Assembly (NCBI RefSeq): GCF_013368755.1
Contig: NC_049561.1
Span: 2,666,001-2,730,000, forward strand
From: Talaromyces rugulosus
Taxonomy: Eukaryota > Ascomycota > Eurotiomycetes > Eurotiales > Trichocomaceae
Reading direction: 5' to 3'
DNA length: 64,000 nt
A program made the position numbers and the translations under genes. Positions 33,541 to 46,822 of the stretch are shown in pieces (the stretch's first letter is position 1; each line of letters opens with the position of its first letter). The notes under the pieces were generated by a model. It made no database searches. It had not been told where the DNA came from and was given only the letters and a program-made list of their open reading frames with translations.

Positions 33541-35707
33541 TTTGATGTCAATTAATTGAAGCGGAGTGAGAAGATGCCAGTTCGGCGGGAGCTGTCGTCT
33601 TATCTACGGCACAATCCCCCGCCGAACCATGTGGGGATTTTTGATGATGTCACTTGCAGCTGCGATGTCGAGTTTCTACTTGTTACCTTTCCAGTCATTT
33701 TGAAACAATACAGGCAGGCCACTTTAAATTTACAAGCGCTACACACATGCTAGTCCAATCGACCTATTAGTTTGTAGAGCTTTGTGGTCTAGAATCCGCT
33801 GCGTTTCTGCTGATAAGGATTTTACACAGCAAAAGAAGGACATGGTTCAAATATCGAAAAATGAATACCATCAGTTTAGATCCACTATTATGCTTGGCCA
33901 AAATGCAGCGCAGCAACCGTCTTGGGACAGGAGCATCGCTGCTTTACTCTGATCATCTACTATGCATTATACACATTGAGTCTAAATGCATTAAAGCTCT
34001 TTTTGGCTAAATCCGACCCAATCAATGACCAAGCTCTTTGATTTGATGCATAATTGTTTTTTTCGGTGGTGTAGTTTGGTTACTAGTTAGTTACATTGTT
34101 CTCGAGTAATGACTAAACTATTTGTTTAAGATCCTTGGTGTCTATTGCTCCGAACTAGCAATTTCCTTCATGTTGCCGCCAGTATGAACTGGACATATAT
34201 GATTGGACATGTAATAAAAAGACTCAGTTCACCCCCCTGGGCTCCGCTAAGAATAGAGCATTGTTTTTCTTTTGTTGTTTACCTTTAGGTGTCGCCGCAA
34301 CGAAAATCGTCCCTCTGCATCGCTATTTGCGGATAAGCGCCGCTGTCACTACCACGAGAGGGACTGGGGTAACATGCTGTTGTGAACGGCTGTTCTAATT
34401 TCTACAATGCGTATAACCGAAAATCTGACAATGTTATGACCATGTTAGGGGCCAGAAGTGAATTTTGAGCAAATTTAGACCTCGCTACAGCACACAAGCT
34501 TGCCACAACTTAGCCTCATTTTGCCAATATTAGAATCCTAGAGCCAATTTTGGATCCAGAGTCAAGTTACAAGTAAGGATCAACTTAGAAGCAACTCGTA
34601 GCCGAATTTGAAAATACCGCTTCTATTTAAAAAGTATTATAAGGTATATTTTTATAACATCTTATATAACACCAAATGTTTTCATTAGCGTATAATTAAA
34701 ATAGAAAAGCTGTATCTTTATGTACGAATCTAATGGCACTGAATTATAGTTATCATAGCGAAGCATTTAGTAAGCTATTCATAATAAACATGATTTATCA
34801 CTAATATTTATAGAAATCTTATTTTCCTGTTCCCTCTTGCAAAACCGCGCGAGATTTCGATAAAACAGTAGGTTGAGGATGAGTCTAGATTGTGCACCAT
34901 GGGTCATGCTAGTTTAAAAAAATAAATCGCTGTATAGTGATTGGTGTTTACTGTAGCTAAGACCATATACAAATTAGAAAAGACTTTCACTGTGATCCAG
35001 AAGCATGACTGTGACGATATAGCAGTATTCCAAGTATATAAAACTTTTAACGCCGACTTATTTAAAGGCGGATGCATGTTGGCTGTTTTACTCTGGCTCA
35101 AACTGGTTACACACAGAACCAACCCTAGAGGTAACTTTTTGGAATTACACCAGATTGGTAGTATTTTTTTCAAGGTGGTGTTTATCTTTATATATACCTG
35201 TTGTAGATTACTACAGATTCTGAGAAAACCACGTTAACCGACCCAGGACACTGTTCCTTCTAAGGACTTGACAGGAAAAGTAAAAGACAGCATATTTATG
35301 ATAAAGAAGCCTCTTTTATTATATACAACCTTTTATTACAACACTGCATATGGGGAGGGCTATTGCGCAACGGCAAAACACTTAAATATGACGTTTGCGC
35401 GAATTATATAAGAGGTCACAACAACCAGGAATGGCGACAAAAGAAACACACGATTAGTGACAAATGCTATACTTACTAAACACAACACCCAAATTAATAC
35501 TAAATAAATTACATGTACTGTTCAGTATTCACCTTGACAGGATATAATAAGATGAAATGTCCTGGACCACCATGTAAAAGTTCGACTGTAACCAAATTAC
35601 GTACGATCGCTTTTCGGTTCTAGCTTATAATTCCTCGTCTATTATTGAAAACATTCCGGCCACATCGATAAGGTTAGACAGATACCGTTGACCAATGTTG
35701 AGCTTAT
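33541..35707. other. Gene-poor AT-rich region
   Basis: About 2.2 kb without a recognisable gene. After the promoter of the amidohydrolase gene it becomes strongly AT-rich (34600-35650) and holds two overlapping opposite-strand open frames of about 90-98 codons near 34904-35237 with no known motif. It looks like decayed, possibly mutated repeat sequence, but no terminal repeat or transposase motif was found. Confidence 0.45.
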
Positions 35708-37600
35708 CTATACTTCATTAATGTGCTGGGGTCTGTTGATAGAAAATGTCACGACGCACTCACCCTTCACGACCTCATCCTCTCGCTCCGCTCTGAACAG
35801 TGCTCTCGTCTTCGCGGATAATAGAGGGGCACTGCCAACGTATGTCTCCTGGTGCATCGCATATTCATTCGAGAGCATCCATCTTCGGTGCTTCACGTAC
35901 AACCAAACACGTCTAGGGTGATTCTGAAGAATAAGTTCTCGAACGTTCATTCTGGCTTTTCGCCTGAGACAATTGTCAAGATTTATGGTCAACGTATAGA
36001 CCAGCGCTTGGAGCTTGTAGAGTCTCCATGACTGGTCCAAGTCCTTGACAAACAACCTTCTGGACCCGCCTGGAGATAGGTTTATGGTCAGTATTGGCCT
36101 AAAGCCATTAACCTTGGTTCTCTTACCTAGTGAGTAGTATGCTTGCCAGAACGGCGCAGTTTCGGATTCTAAGGGCTCATCACCATCTTCAAACAACTTC
36201 TTCATCATCTCCAACCAAACATCGTCGAAAGACTGAACAAATGGCTTGATTGCTTCCTCGTCTTTATCAAACCAGATAGGTACGCTCTTTGACCCGAGAA
36301 TCTTGAGCACAGTGGACAACATCTTTAGACAGGTGAGACGGTCAATTCGAGCCCCTCGCTCCGCAATCCCGACCTTCTTGAAGTCGCGGGCGGACGCGGT
36401 CATATAAACCTCCAGTGTTCGTTTAAAAGTGGCTTTTGAGCTGAAAACAACGCTCTTACACTGCAAAAGATTATCCAGAAAGATAGAGTTGATCGTATCC
36501 ACATGATTTGTAGAAATTGGCCAAAACTGAAAGCAAAATTTGTCATTGTGTCGAGGTGATCTCGACGCGCCTGGCGCAAGTTCTAGTTTGCCGTTGACGA
36601 CTCTCGTATAAGAGTTTTTAGCTTTCGCCACTGGCAGATCGGAAAGGATGGACTTGATATTCTCTGGGTTCGGAAACTGCGCTGCTGCTACATTGTGCAT
36701 TTTCTGACGTATCTTCCGACTCTTAGGGTCGGAATCCTCTAGTGGCTCAGGTAATAGACAACTGCGGAGGACGATGATAATTTTAGGGGAAACAGGTCCG
36801 AATCGTGATAGCACAAGTATGTGTTCCCGAGGTACTCGCCCGATTTGGCACAAAAGGTGTCATTAATCGGCCCCTCGAAGAGGTTGTAGCATTGATCTGT
36901 GAGAATGAACTCGTTGTGTTTATCAGCAGGTGTGCAGAAAGCCATGTAGGATGATTGGACATGAAAGATAAACATTTGTGCGTCTGCAGGGAACATGATT
37001 TCCGGGAGCTTGGTAATCCAGTTTCCCTCGGCGTCCATATCGAGATCCAGGATAGTGCGGAGGTTGTGCAGCCATACATCCCTGGGCCTCGTCATTCCTT
37101 TGTCGGCCATGTAGACCCTGAGAAGGTGCTTGTCCTCTGGGTCATACGTTTTCGGGTCCTTAGAGAAGTATTTTTTCGTAAAATCCCGGCCCTCGGTACT
37201 TCATGACAAAGAGAAACTTTCGGAGCATGTTTCTCTCCACCCGCGTGAGCCATATCCCGGGTTCACTAGCCTCAAGGGCCTTCTTAACCTTCTGAAGTAT
37301 GACAGCTACCCGAGATTCAAGTTTAGAAAGTTCTTGTTCTACGTCCTTCTTGCTTTTGATGACATCTGCGAAATCTTTATACATGTCGTTCTGGCCGAAC
37401 CAACGAGATACCGGTGACTCGAGCAACCGCGGCTCATCGGAGGTGAGGTCCACGATATTGAGCACCTTGTCGTCTCTGTGCTTGCCTTTCTCGGCGCGAG
37501 ATCTACCCCTGATATTGGGCCATTTTTCTTTTGATGGCTTGTATGGATGGGAAAAGTTGCGCAGGAGAAACTGAGGGATATAGTGTTGATACTGTGCCAT
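35708..37600 (-). pseudogene. DUF4238 family gene broken by two frameshifts
   Basis: DUF4238 proteins are of unknown function and occur in fungi and bacteria. The start at 37600 (MAQYQHYIPQFLLRNFSHPY) is the family's signature N-terminus, and further blocks such as VERNMLRKFLFVMKYRGPGF and PISTNHVDTIN-type segments follow over about 610 codons. Reading is interrupted twice. Near 37170-37180 a run of six A on the coding strand shifts the frame and brings an immediate stop; five A would keep it open. Near 36800-36812 the frame returns after an apparent one-base loss, and homology-like sequence resumes at FGPVSPKIIIVLRS. A clean 57-nt intron at 36126-36070 remains. The rest lacks stops, so decay is recent or the shifts are assembly errors in homopolymers. 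Ribosomal frameshifting is a less likely alternative. Confidence 0.72.
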
Positions 37601-39642
37601 GGCGTGATTGAATCTTGAACTAGAGGATGCTTTTATAGCGAAATACTGTTTCAAATTTTCGGTGTTTTTCCAACTTGCACGATGTCTTCTGTGTTGAGCA
37701 AGAAGAGTTCCTGCAATATTGGGAGAACAACTTATATAGAACCAAAAGGTGTTCCCAACGAACAACTTCATGGCGGAGTACGAATTAGGTTAGTGCATCC
37801 CTGCGAGTCGTGGAAAACTCACGGCCAATAAATTTTCTACCAACGCAAGGGATTTGGCATGTGAGAGGCAGAAAGGTCTACAAGGGTTCAGATGTCTTGC
37901 CGATGAAGCGTGCTGAGTGACTCCTACAGTGCTAATGCCCAATTGAAGCCCAACCATACATAGGCGGTTGCTTAATGCGTACATGCAATTTTTCAAAACC
38001 AGATGTCAAATTGACATTAACCATATCAGACATATCAGACATAGATGGACTCGATGTTTATTTCTAGCTTTGAAGAAGACATTGCTTTGGAGGGCAGGCC
38101 CATTTTGCAGATCACTATCGCTTTACAGCAAGCCACCCCCCCCCCCCCCCCCCCCCGGCGTAAGATAAGCGCATGTAAATGATCATTGTCTTATGTAGCA
38201 TACAATGTATCTCATACATTGATTCTACACAGTTCGAGTTCCATCAATTTCCACCCGAGATATTGGTGATATCTATCTGGAGGCGAGAGGCTGCTAATCA
38301 AACCTGAATCTTGCCTATGTGACCTGTACAGGTTTCTGATTCAGCTAATAATACTTCTGCCTCTTTGCCGCTGAGACCCCGCACATACACACTACTGACT
38401 GACCACAGCCAGCCTGATCTTCGCAAGGCTGAACTTGACAGGTCTAGCTCATTGACATCTTTCCCTCTTCTAGATAGATAAAGTGGGTCATATAGGTATG
38501 GTATAGGAATCTTGGTCACACTGTTTATAAACATTGCTGGAGATGTATGCAATTCTTGGCGGCGTGAATGTGGGTGTAAGTCCTTAATAGGAGCCTTATG
38601 TGAAGTTAAAGCCCTCAGGCAGCAATAGTGTAAGCTTAACTGATATATCGTGCAACCACTGTAATTGGCAATGGGAGATTACTCTTGTATGCTTTTTGGT
38701 GTGGTGGTTGGTGCCTTAGAGCCTTATAGTGTAATTTTGTGCGAAGATTCTGATCCTGGACTATGTGAATGAGGATGGACCCCGGCAAGGAGTTAAGAAG
38801 AGAGAAGGCAGCGTATTTTCTTGCTTTTGAGAGAATAAGGCCAGCTGGCCCGCCCTGTACCTACACCGCATAAAGTTGACCATTTCTGCATTTTCGAGCC
38901 CACAGGGGTGAGCCCAGTGTGGTGGGTGAGGAACAGGGGTGAGGAAAGGGAGCGGCGGCGTTGGTATAAAGCAGCAGACCGCACGCGCTAATCCGGAAAG
39001 CGACCACCCACGATTCTACATTTTATACAAATCATTTGTAAGTAAAATCTAATTTTTAAATTCCTAGCCTCGTAATTATTATAAAGAATTAACATATATA
39101 ACCATCTCAAAATGATTTACAGCGCGCACCAATGCAAAATACAGCTTCACCCGAGTCGACCGTGAGCAGAAGCTGTGCTGCATGAACAACGCCCCACGCA
39201 CGCTAAAGAGGGGTTTGTTTCGCATCTCCTCGAAGCCGGCTGTCAATCGCAAATGATTTGAGCCATGGAGACCACACGGTGTTAGGCTTCGCACCTCCAG
39301 ACCTTTTGGCCCGCAACCAGAGCGTCTCCAACTGCATACACAGTCCACTCGATGCCCACCCACTGCTGAACATGCCGTTTCAACGCAGTTTTCTCGTGAC
39401 AAATCGATCGAATACCACTGTAATTACCCCAGGTGTGTGTACTCTTGTTTGTTTCAGCCTTGCGGTGGGTTTCAGCCTTGCAGTTGCTACAACGCCGTTC
39501 GCAACCCCACGACGTTGTGAAATGGCATGGCTGCAGACCACTGACTCTAGATGCATTATATTTCAGTTGCTTGTGCCTTCATTGAGCCGGTTCCTTTAAT
39601 ATCTTTTATTTGTACGCTTATCACGTCCAAAGCTGCGGCGGT
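37601..39642. other. Gene-poor region with a long C tract
   Basis: About 2 kb between the divergent DUF4238 pseudogene and the GHKL-ATPase gene. It contains a C21 homopolymer at 38136-38156. Open frames are short and without domains. Promoters of both genes must lie near the edges. Confidence 0.5.
38136..38156 (+). repeat. Poly(C)21 tract
   Basis: Uninterrupted run of 21 C in an otherwise AT-leaning intergenic region, followed by GGCG. Poly(G/C) runs of this length are far rarer than A/T runs and can form G-quadruplex or i-motif structures. Confidence 0.9.
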
Positions 39643-42600
39643 ATGGATAGATATTCAGGTCCTGTGATGACCACAGAGGACGCACGCGCAGTCATTGAAG
39701 AGCTAGCGCGGCACAAAGGCGCCTTTACACTTGAATTCAGGCGAGAAGCAGAAGAGGAGGCCAAAAATGGCCGCAAGGGCATGCTGCAAGCGATCCAAGG
39801 CAGCGAGGAGATTCGTGAAGACTTGGCAAAGGCACTGAAAATGTGAGAGCCACGCCGTGGTCCCCTATGACGTTCTTTATCTAATGGAAGTAACTCTCTC
39901 TTAGCATATCAACCGACCTGTACACAAGCCGCGCGCGGTTTCTGATGGAAGTCATCCAGAATGCCGACGACAACAAGTATGCAGAGGGCGAGACACCAAC
40001 ATTGTCCATCACCGTATCTCCCAAACAGGTCAAGATCGAATGCAACGAGGAGGGCTTCTCCAGAGAGAACATTCAGGCGCTATGTCGGACGGGTCGGAGT
40101 TCCAAAAGGCCTGGCCAAGGATACACGGGCGAAAAGGGCATCGGCTTCAAGTCTGTCTTCAAACTCGCCAATCGGGCACACATACGCTCTCCCCCTTACT
40201 ACTTTCAGCTGGATCAGACGAGAGAGCTTGGCATGATTACGCCGCGGTGGGACGAAGACTACTTTGACGACCACGAGGAAGAACATCAGACGACCATCAT
40301 CCTGGACCGCATCTGCGACCGGACGACAGACTTTTCAACTGCGCTAAAAAAGGACGTTGACGCAATCGACCCTGTCCTCATTCTTTTCCTGCGGCGCATA
40401 GAACGATTCCATCTCGCGCTCTTCAAGTCCTTCTATGATGATGAGCCGATCATCTCAAAAAGCTTCCAGCGCGTCAACTGGACGCCCGATTCTGGAATTG
40501 TGTCGCTTAAAGATGAAGATGCCAACACAATGCGCCACTTGTTCAAACACCGATTCACCACTGATTTTGAGGGCACCGAAATCCGACGACTAGGCGTTAC
40601 AGAGACCGACATTGTACTGGCCTTTCCGGTGAAGAAGATATCGGGCACGTATATGCCCTCGACACGAAAGCAAAACTTTGCCTTTGCTTATCTGCCTCTT
40701 GGGGACTTTGGGTTCAAGGTGCGATACGTTATGATGGCTCGAAAGCTCCTGCTAATGTTGTGCACAGTTTGTTATTCAGGCAGATTTTCTCACCACGTCG
40801 AATCGGCAATCGGTCGACGAAGATAACTATTGGAACAAAAACATTGCAGACGCGATTCCGCACGCCTTTGAGGCAGCTATCGACAACTTCAACTTCAATA
40901 ACAGGAACTCAGACTTGGACGAGCTAGCAAAACTGTGGCCGCTCTACCTCAGTCACAATACTAATGTCTTGAGCGCTTACTGGCGCAACATAGCAAAGGG
41001 AATAAATAAGCACCTCAGAAGAGCATTCGTCATCAAGGACCTAGCCGGCAGGGTCCGGGTGCCAAAAAATCTCATGTTCTTAGACTGGGCGCACGATCGC
41101 AATGATAAGCCGATGTTTGGGCAGATGTGCGACTATGTCTCTCCTGATTATCCCGAGTCGGTCCGTGAGGCGCTCTTGTTGTTGGGTGTCACTGCCCCTG
41201 ACTGGAAGTGGTTGTGCGACAAGCTTCAGGAGCTGCACAATAAAAACTCGCTTCACATTAGGACGCGAAGCAAAGAGTGGTGCTCCGATCTCGCCAAAGT
41301 AATCCTCGAGCCACAGGAGCCAAGGGGCGACAGAAAGTATGCAAGAGACCTGAGAAACTTTTCTCTGATCCCCCTGGCCGACGGCACCTGGCGGCGCCCC
41401 CCCTCTGAAGATGATCCAATCTACTTTCCGGTAAGTTTGGGGACGGTCATTCCACCTGGACTGCCATTGTCTCTGGTCGACGAAGAAGCTTGCGCTTGCC
41501 CCAAGAGGCGTAGGCTCTATCGACTCCTTGGAGTAAAGGACTGTGACGTCCCAAACGTCGTCAGGCGGATCCTCGACTACCACGCCGAAGTTAGATCTGC
41601 AATGCCTAGTAATCTCATCGCCCAACTAAAGTACCTCTACAAGATGCGAGAGCATCTGCGGCCCGGTGACATGGACAATGTATATTTTTCGTGTTCCAAT
41701 GGCAAGTACTTCCAAAGGGGCACATCGGCATATGCCGATATTTCTGTTGGTGGTGAGCTGCAACAGCTTTTCTCCGGTTCCAGAGACGACAATTTTCTGG
41801 ACGGTGACTACTTTGCAGAACTCGATCCTTTTGAAAGAGCCGAGCTTGCACAATGGTTGAACGAGATGGCCAGCGTGGCGCTAGCCCCTCGCTTCATCTC
41901 AACTTATTCCCATAGGCTCCACAGCGACTTTGAATGGTTGTTGGATAATAAAAGCGACCAGGTCTTGGCTATTTTGCGTCAGAACTGGAGTCTTTACAAC
42001 AAGTGCATGACGAAAAAGGCGAAAGACACACTGGCAGACCATGAATTCATGTGCAAGTCGGGAGATCGAGTTGTTTTGCGCAAGACCTACATCCCCTTTC
42101 CCAAACTTTTAGAAAAGACACAAGCGTTTGGCTACGCCGACGAATGCCATTTCCTGGAATTACCTAGTGGTGTCCCAAAGGACTGGAAATTTTTATCCAG
42201 CTTGGATGTCGGACTGGATGATGGGCTCGACTTTTATTTGTGGATACTCAACCAGAGCGGCTTCAAGCGGCACATAGACATCGACAAGTCAAAACAGCTT
42301 TACCTAGAGATCCAGTCGCGAGCTTTCTCTCCTACTGAGGAGCTGAAGGTCAAGTAAGTGTACACAACTGTTTGAACGGCGGTCTTCGTTCCAGGCGCTT
42401 AAACAACCTAGAGTCGACTGATAATGCTGACTGTCATCAACAGGAAAGCGTTTGGTAATTCTTTTGTCCATCTTCCGAACCGCGAGTATGAGTGGCTAGA
42501 AAGCTGCGTCTGGCAAGGGCCCAAGGGTTTCTCGTCCAAGCCTGCCTTACGCCCAGGCTACGGTCATGAACTGGATAGGCTTTTTCGAGAGATCTTGAAA

Positions 42601-45455
42601 GTCCCAAACGCGACGAGTGCTGAAGTTCAAGAATATCTTGAACAGCTTCGGCATGATAAGTCGACGACCATGGCAGATGTCACTGAAGTCTATGTGTTTA
42701 TACAAAACCACTGCGCAGACACGTGAGTAGAGTGCAATATGCTGAATGAAATGTTGCTGATCGGGAACAGGTTCAGAGTCTATGACCAAACCGCCTGCAT
42801 TGCCGTACCATCTTTACTGGGGTCTGCCCTCGAGTGGAAAACGCCGACTCAGTGCGTGTGGGACGACCAGGAGTTTTCGCAGAATGAGCTCGAGCTAGAG
42901 AGCAGGACCGTCATTCGTCGCACCGTAGAGCAGCACGCACCGTTAGCAAAAGCTTTCTTCACCGAAGTTCTCAAGCTCCCAAACGCTGGCATCCATGAAC
43001 TGCTTGCCGATTTGACATTGATGCAGAAAAAGAAGCGCGACGATCCGGGGCGAGTGTATCGGCTCTATGAGAGAATTGAGAGCTGCCGTCGCCGCTGGCC
43101 AACCTTTATAAAGTATGTGTCCACACCTAGAGCGTGACAACAGGCTGACCCTTTCGATAGAATAGCTTTTAAGAACAACCCCCTCGTGTTTCTTCGTGGT
43201 ATCAACGACCAAAGCGGCCGATGGCTGTCACTCGAGGACTGCATCTGGACCCGGTCGGTTCTACGGTACAAGCATGCCCTCATGCCTTCGTTGAATCAAT
43301 ATCGCGATCTGTTCCGGTCTACGTTGGAAGTGCCGAATGCAACCATGGATATGCTGGTCACTGACTTGCTGGAATCACTAACGGACTGCCCCCTGGAAGA
43401 CGAGGACGGTTACCAGTACGTAAAGGAGCTTCTGCAAGAAATTGCCCGCCTGCGGCAGAACAATAATGAGCTAGAACGACTGGACGACATAGAATGCTGG
43501 CCGTGCCACACGCCAAATTGCCCGCGTGAGTTTTGCTCGATTGGAAGTTTCTACGTCAACGACCGGCAGGATCTGTTCGACGTCTTCTCTAACAGTTATA
43601 CCTTTCTCGACTTCGATTTTGACACTTCCAAAGGAATTGCAGATTTGCTTCATAATCGAGGCTGCGACTCGTTTCTGTCCGAGAACGTTTCTATAGACAC
43701 GGAATCTCGCGAACCGCTTGAATACGATCATAACCTCACGCAGGATTTTCGAGGCCGTGCAGATGCACTTGTAAAGTACGCAATTTCATCATCCGATTGG
43801 ACACTAAGTTTTTCATGCTTACGCTGGTATAGATATTTTGAGCACGTCGAGTGCGAGTCGATAAGTTACGATCCTCGGCCGCTTCTTGAAAACGTCGTGG
43901 TCTGGACTAGTGCGGACATTAAGACGCACTATACATTGGAAGGCACTACTGTGACGAAAAGCGAGGGAGGTTCCAGTGTAAAAGTCAGCCATGATGAAGA
44001 TGAGGTCGCCAATCTGGAGATTTTCTTCTCGGCGAACAAGAATGAGCGCAATTGTGCACTCATCACAGACTTTCCAGAGCAGCTTGTAACGGCACTGGAG
44101 CTTGAACCGGCCGATCTCCCAGATCTTCTTTCCTTCCTACGGGTGCCACTCGCCTCACTGAAGACCTTGCTGATCAAAAAAGGCATCACTAGCGGGGACG
44201 CTGCAGACGATAGCGAAGAAGAGACTTTGGTGGATCCAGTCGACGAATACTCACAGGGCCAAAGTGATGGCAGCTATGATGATAGTGGTGAGGACGTATC
44301 GACGACGTCTGCAAGCGGCGTTGACTCGGATTCCGAAGGATCAGCTATCGTACAGCGTATGCGTGCTTGGGCGAGGTCTGAGGCTGCAAACACGACTCTG
44401 CGACCACATGTGAATCCTCGACCTAGCTTTAGGCCGACCACACCACGGCTTCAGTCGCAGTATTATCTGAATTTACCTTCCGATGAAAGCCCTCGCGATC
44501 GACCAGTCACTCCCCGTCCCACGGCTGCTGGTCTTTACAGCACAGATAATCGAAACCGGAACAGGGTGCGGATTCAAGGCTTCGCCCGAAACGCGGGCCC
44601 TGCATCTAGCCCTCGACTTGGGAGGTCCAGCGGCCAGTCTGGTGGCGGTGGTGGTACTTTTGACATGAGTACATTGAGGGAGACCCTCGAGGCCGCTGAG
44701 CCTGCTCTTGTGTCGACGGCGGTTCAGGTCAATTCTGGCCCGCGCCGACGAGCAGGGCCGATTATAAATCGTAGCGTGGAGGAAATGGCCCGTGACTTTG
44801 AAGTCGGCTTTTTAGGAGAACAATTTGTAAGTATCTTAGACAGTCTGACTTGTCACGCCTGGCCAGGTCAGAAACTGACTCTTGTCCAGGTGTACACCTT
44901 GCTACGTGATACGTTCGAGCTGCCCGACTTCACGGGAGAGGAAAATTGGACCAGCTCGCTGCGCTCTCGCGCTGGCTTCTCGACCTTTGGCAGAGAAGTG
45001 TCGGATTTTACCTATGAGGACACGCAGGGCGCCCTAACCCGCCACTTTCTGCGGATGCAGCACCCGTACGCGACGCCAGAATGGCTGTCCACAGTTTGCG
45101 GCAATGGTAATGTGCCTCTGTACCGGCTAGAAGTCAAGAGCACAACGAGCCAAGATCCTACTACTACCTTTTATATGAGTGGACGTCAGCACGAGTTGGT
45201 AAGCTTTTTTGTCAAGTCACGCAGCAAGTTAGCAGACGTTTGGGCTAAAATATTGACCAGGCAAAGAAGCTGCGCGTCACTTCGACGACGCCGTCAGAGG
45301 TTTACGTCGTTCTGCGCATCTCAGGCTTGAATGCATTGGAAGATGGAGCAAGACACCGGCCACAGTGGAGAGTGTATTTGGATCCATACACGTGCAGTGA
45401 AGAGGGCCTACTGAACTTTTTTGCGCCCACATATGCCGTCACGGTTACGCGTTGA
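39643..45455 (+). CDS. Giant GHKL/HSP90-like ATPase with C-terminal DUF3883 (sacsin/NO VEIN-like)
   Basis: Nine exons (39643-39842, 39905-40718, 40768-42353, 42444-42722, 42771-43112, 43161-43775, 43833-44826, 44890-45198, 45261-45455) splice in phase to 1777 residues. The N-terminus carries a GHKL ATP-binding fold as in sacsin: N-box E82-V-I-Q-N86-A-D-D, a G1-like N114-E-E-G, and the lid motif GYTGEKGIGFKSVFKLA at about 139-152. A long helical middle without known domains follows, with three repeated segments of the type (K/E)VPNAT.. (exons 4-6), then an acidic and Ser/Pro/Arg-rich linker at about 1400-1580. The C-terminus (about 1600-1777) matches DUF3883, with GEQFVYTLLRD, WTSSLRSRAG and LEVKST near 1690-1695, an E-x-K arrangement like PD-(D/E)XK nucleases. 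Function unknown. Two introns (57 and 63 nt) are multiples of three without stops. Confidence 0.85.
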
Positions 45456-46121
45456 ACAGTTTTGCATGATTCGATCTATATCCTCAGAGACGGGACAATT
45501 GATTCGATTTGAATCACTGCATCTGAGCGTGCACTCCCCCCCCTTATTGGGAGTTGTTCAATTTACGTGACGAAGCGGTTGATCCGTTTGACAACACCGT
45601 ATTACCGCAATAAGATAACCATTTAAAGGCAAATACCATATGTAAGACACAGAGCACTTCGCGTAAGCGAGACTAGCCGCTTAGAATGGCCATATCTATT
45701 ATGTGCAGTGGTCTACATAAGCCCCGCATCTTTTATAGTGTAAGAAAAAAAATCAAACTACAGTCATTAAATGCCTTGAAATTCAAGATGGGTATGGCGG
45801 TAAACAGGAAGCAATGCAGGACGATGCCTGTAAAAGGCACGTGACTATCTAGGGAGATTTTGTATCTCTTTTCTTTGTTCTTTCTTGGTGTTGAATCTAT
45901 ATTACAGTTCAGGCTTATAAGCCTCAGCTTTCTCCCTTGTCAGTTTAGTTCCTTAGAGTTCGACTTGTTCATGAACTGACTCTTGTTGTTGACCCTGTTT
46001 TGACCTCTCGCTTCCGAACCCTAACACATAGCTTCAAGCTGGGTAAGGTCGTTAAACTTGATTAAACAAACAAACAAATAATTATAAAAAAAAAATTCAA
46101 TGTTTATAAAATGCTTAAATG

Positions 46122-46143
46122 TTTTTTTTTTTTTTTTTTTTTT
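46122..46143 (+). repeat. Poly(T)22 tract
   Basis: Uninterrupted run of 22 T in the intergenic region downstream of the GHKL-ATPase gene. It could be the poly(A) tail of an old retrotransposed copy on the minus strand, but no coding remnant was recognised beside it. Confidence 0.85.
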
Positions 46144-46822
46144 AGGAATTTAGTTGAAATGGGCCTATATCGGGCTTTTTGGGCTAAGCACCAGCCCCTG
46201 TGTATCCCTACACATAGGGACCAGACTCGACACTTAACGTCAGTTAGTTAGTTAGTAGTTGATGCTTAGTAAAAGGCTTTAGTGACCGTCTATCACTATT
46301 CGTTCGTCATGTATAAGGCAGTTAGACATCTAATTATAATAAATCTTTCCCTCTCGACTAATTGCTTTTTCCTGCAGTTGCTATTAATGTAAAAATATCT
46401 AGATTTTTCATTCTATCACTATGAAGCCTGGCGTGTATCTTGATTACAACTCTAATAACCCTAGCATCCTGCGGACTTTGGCCTAAAACTATTTCACCTG
46501 CTCACTGAGTAGAGGGGTGTGTGGGAGGGAAGGAGGTCTTCTTGTGATCCAACTCGATTTTTAAGAAGGCTGAAATCCATATGCGCCCTTATTATTTCTT
46601 CTTGTCAAAACGGTTCAACAACCCGTCACCAAGATGTTAATCACGGTGCATATTCTATTAACCGAAGGCAATAGAGAACGGTTTGGGAAGCAATTCATAA
46701 GATAAAGTAGAGTTCCATCGAAATGATAGGCTGCGAAGATTGTTGAAGAGTGAACAGTACATGTAATATGCTATTCAGTGAGATAATAAAACACATGGTA
46801 GCTGGCCCAGCCCCTGAAAGCC

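Noticed and set aside
34904..35237. Overlapping opposite-strand frames of 89 and 98 codons in the AT-rich gap
   Set aside because: No conserved motif, no splice-consistent extension and strong AT bias. Considered as transposase or polyprotein debris, but no catalytic residue pattern supports it.
42424..43137. Reading the GHKL-ATPase locus as four or five separate genes
   Set aside because: Every gap between frames has a donor and acceptor in matching phase, the joined product has one N-terminal ATPase and one C-terminal DUF3883 domain, and the middle frames lack credible starts.
45860..46026. Possible copia-like LTR end (pyrimidine-rich, ending CCCTAACA)
   Set aside because: The sequence looks like the end of a retroelement LTR, but no matching TG start, primer-binding site, second copy or target-site duplication was found, so no element is claimed.
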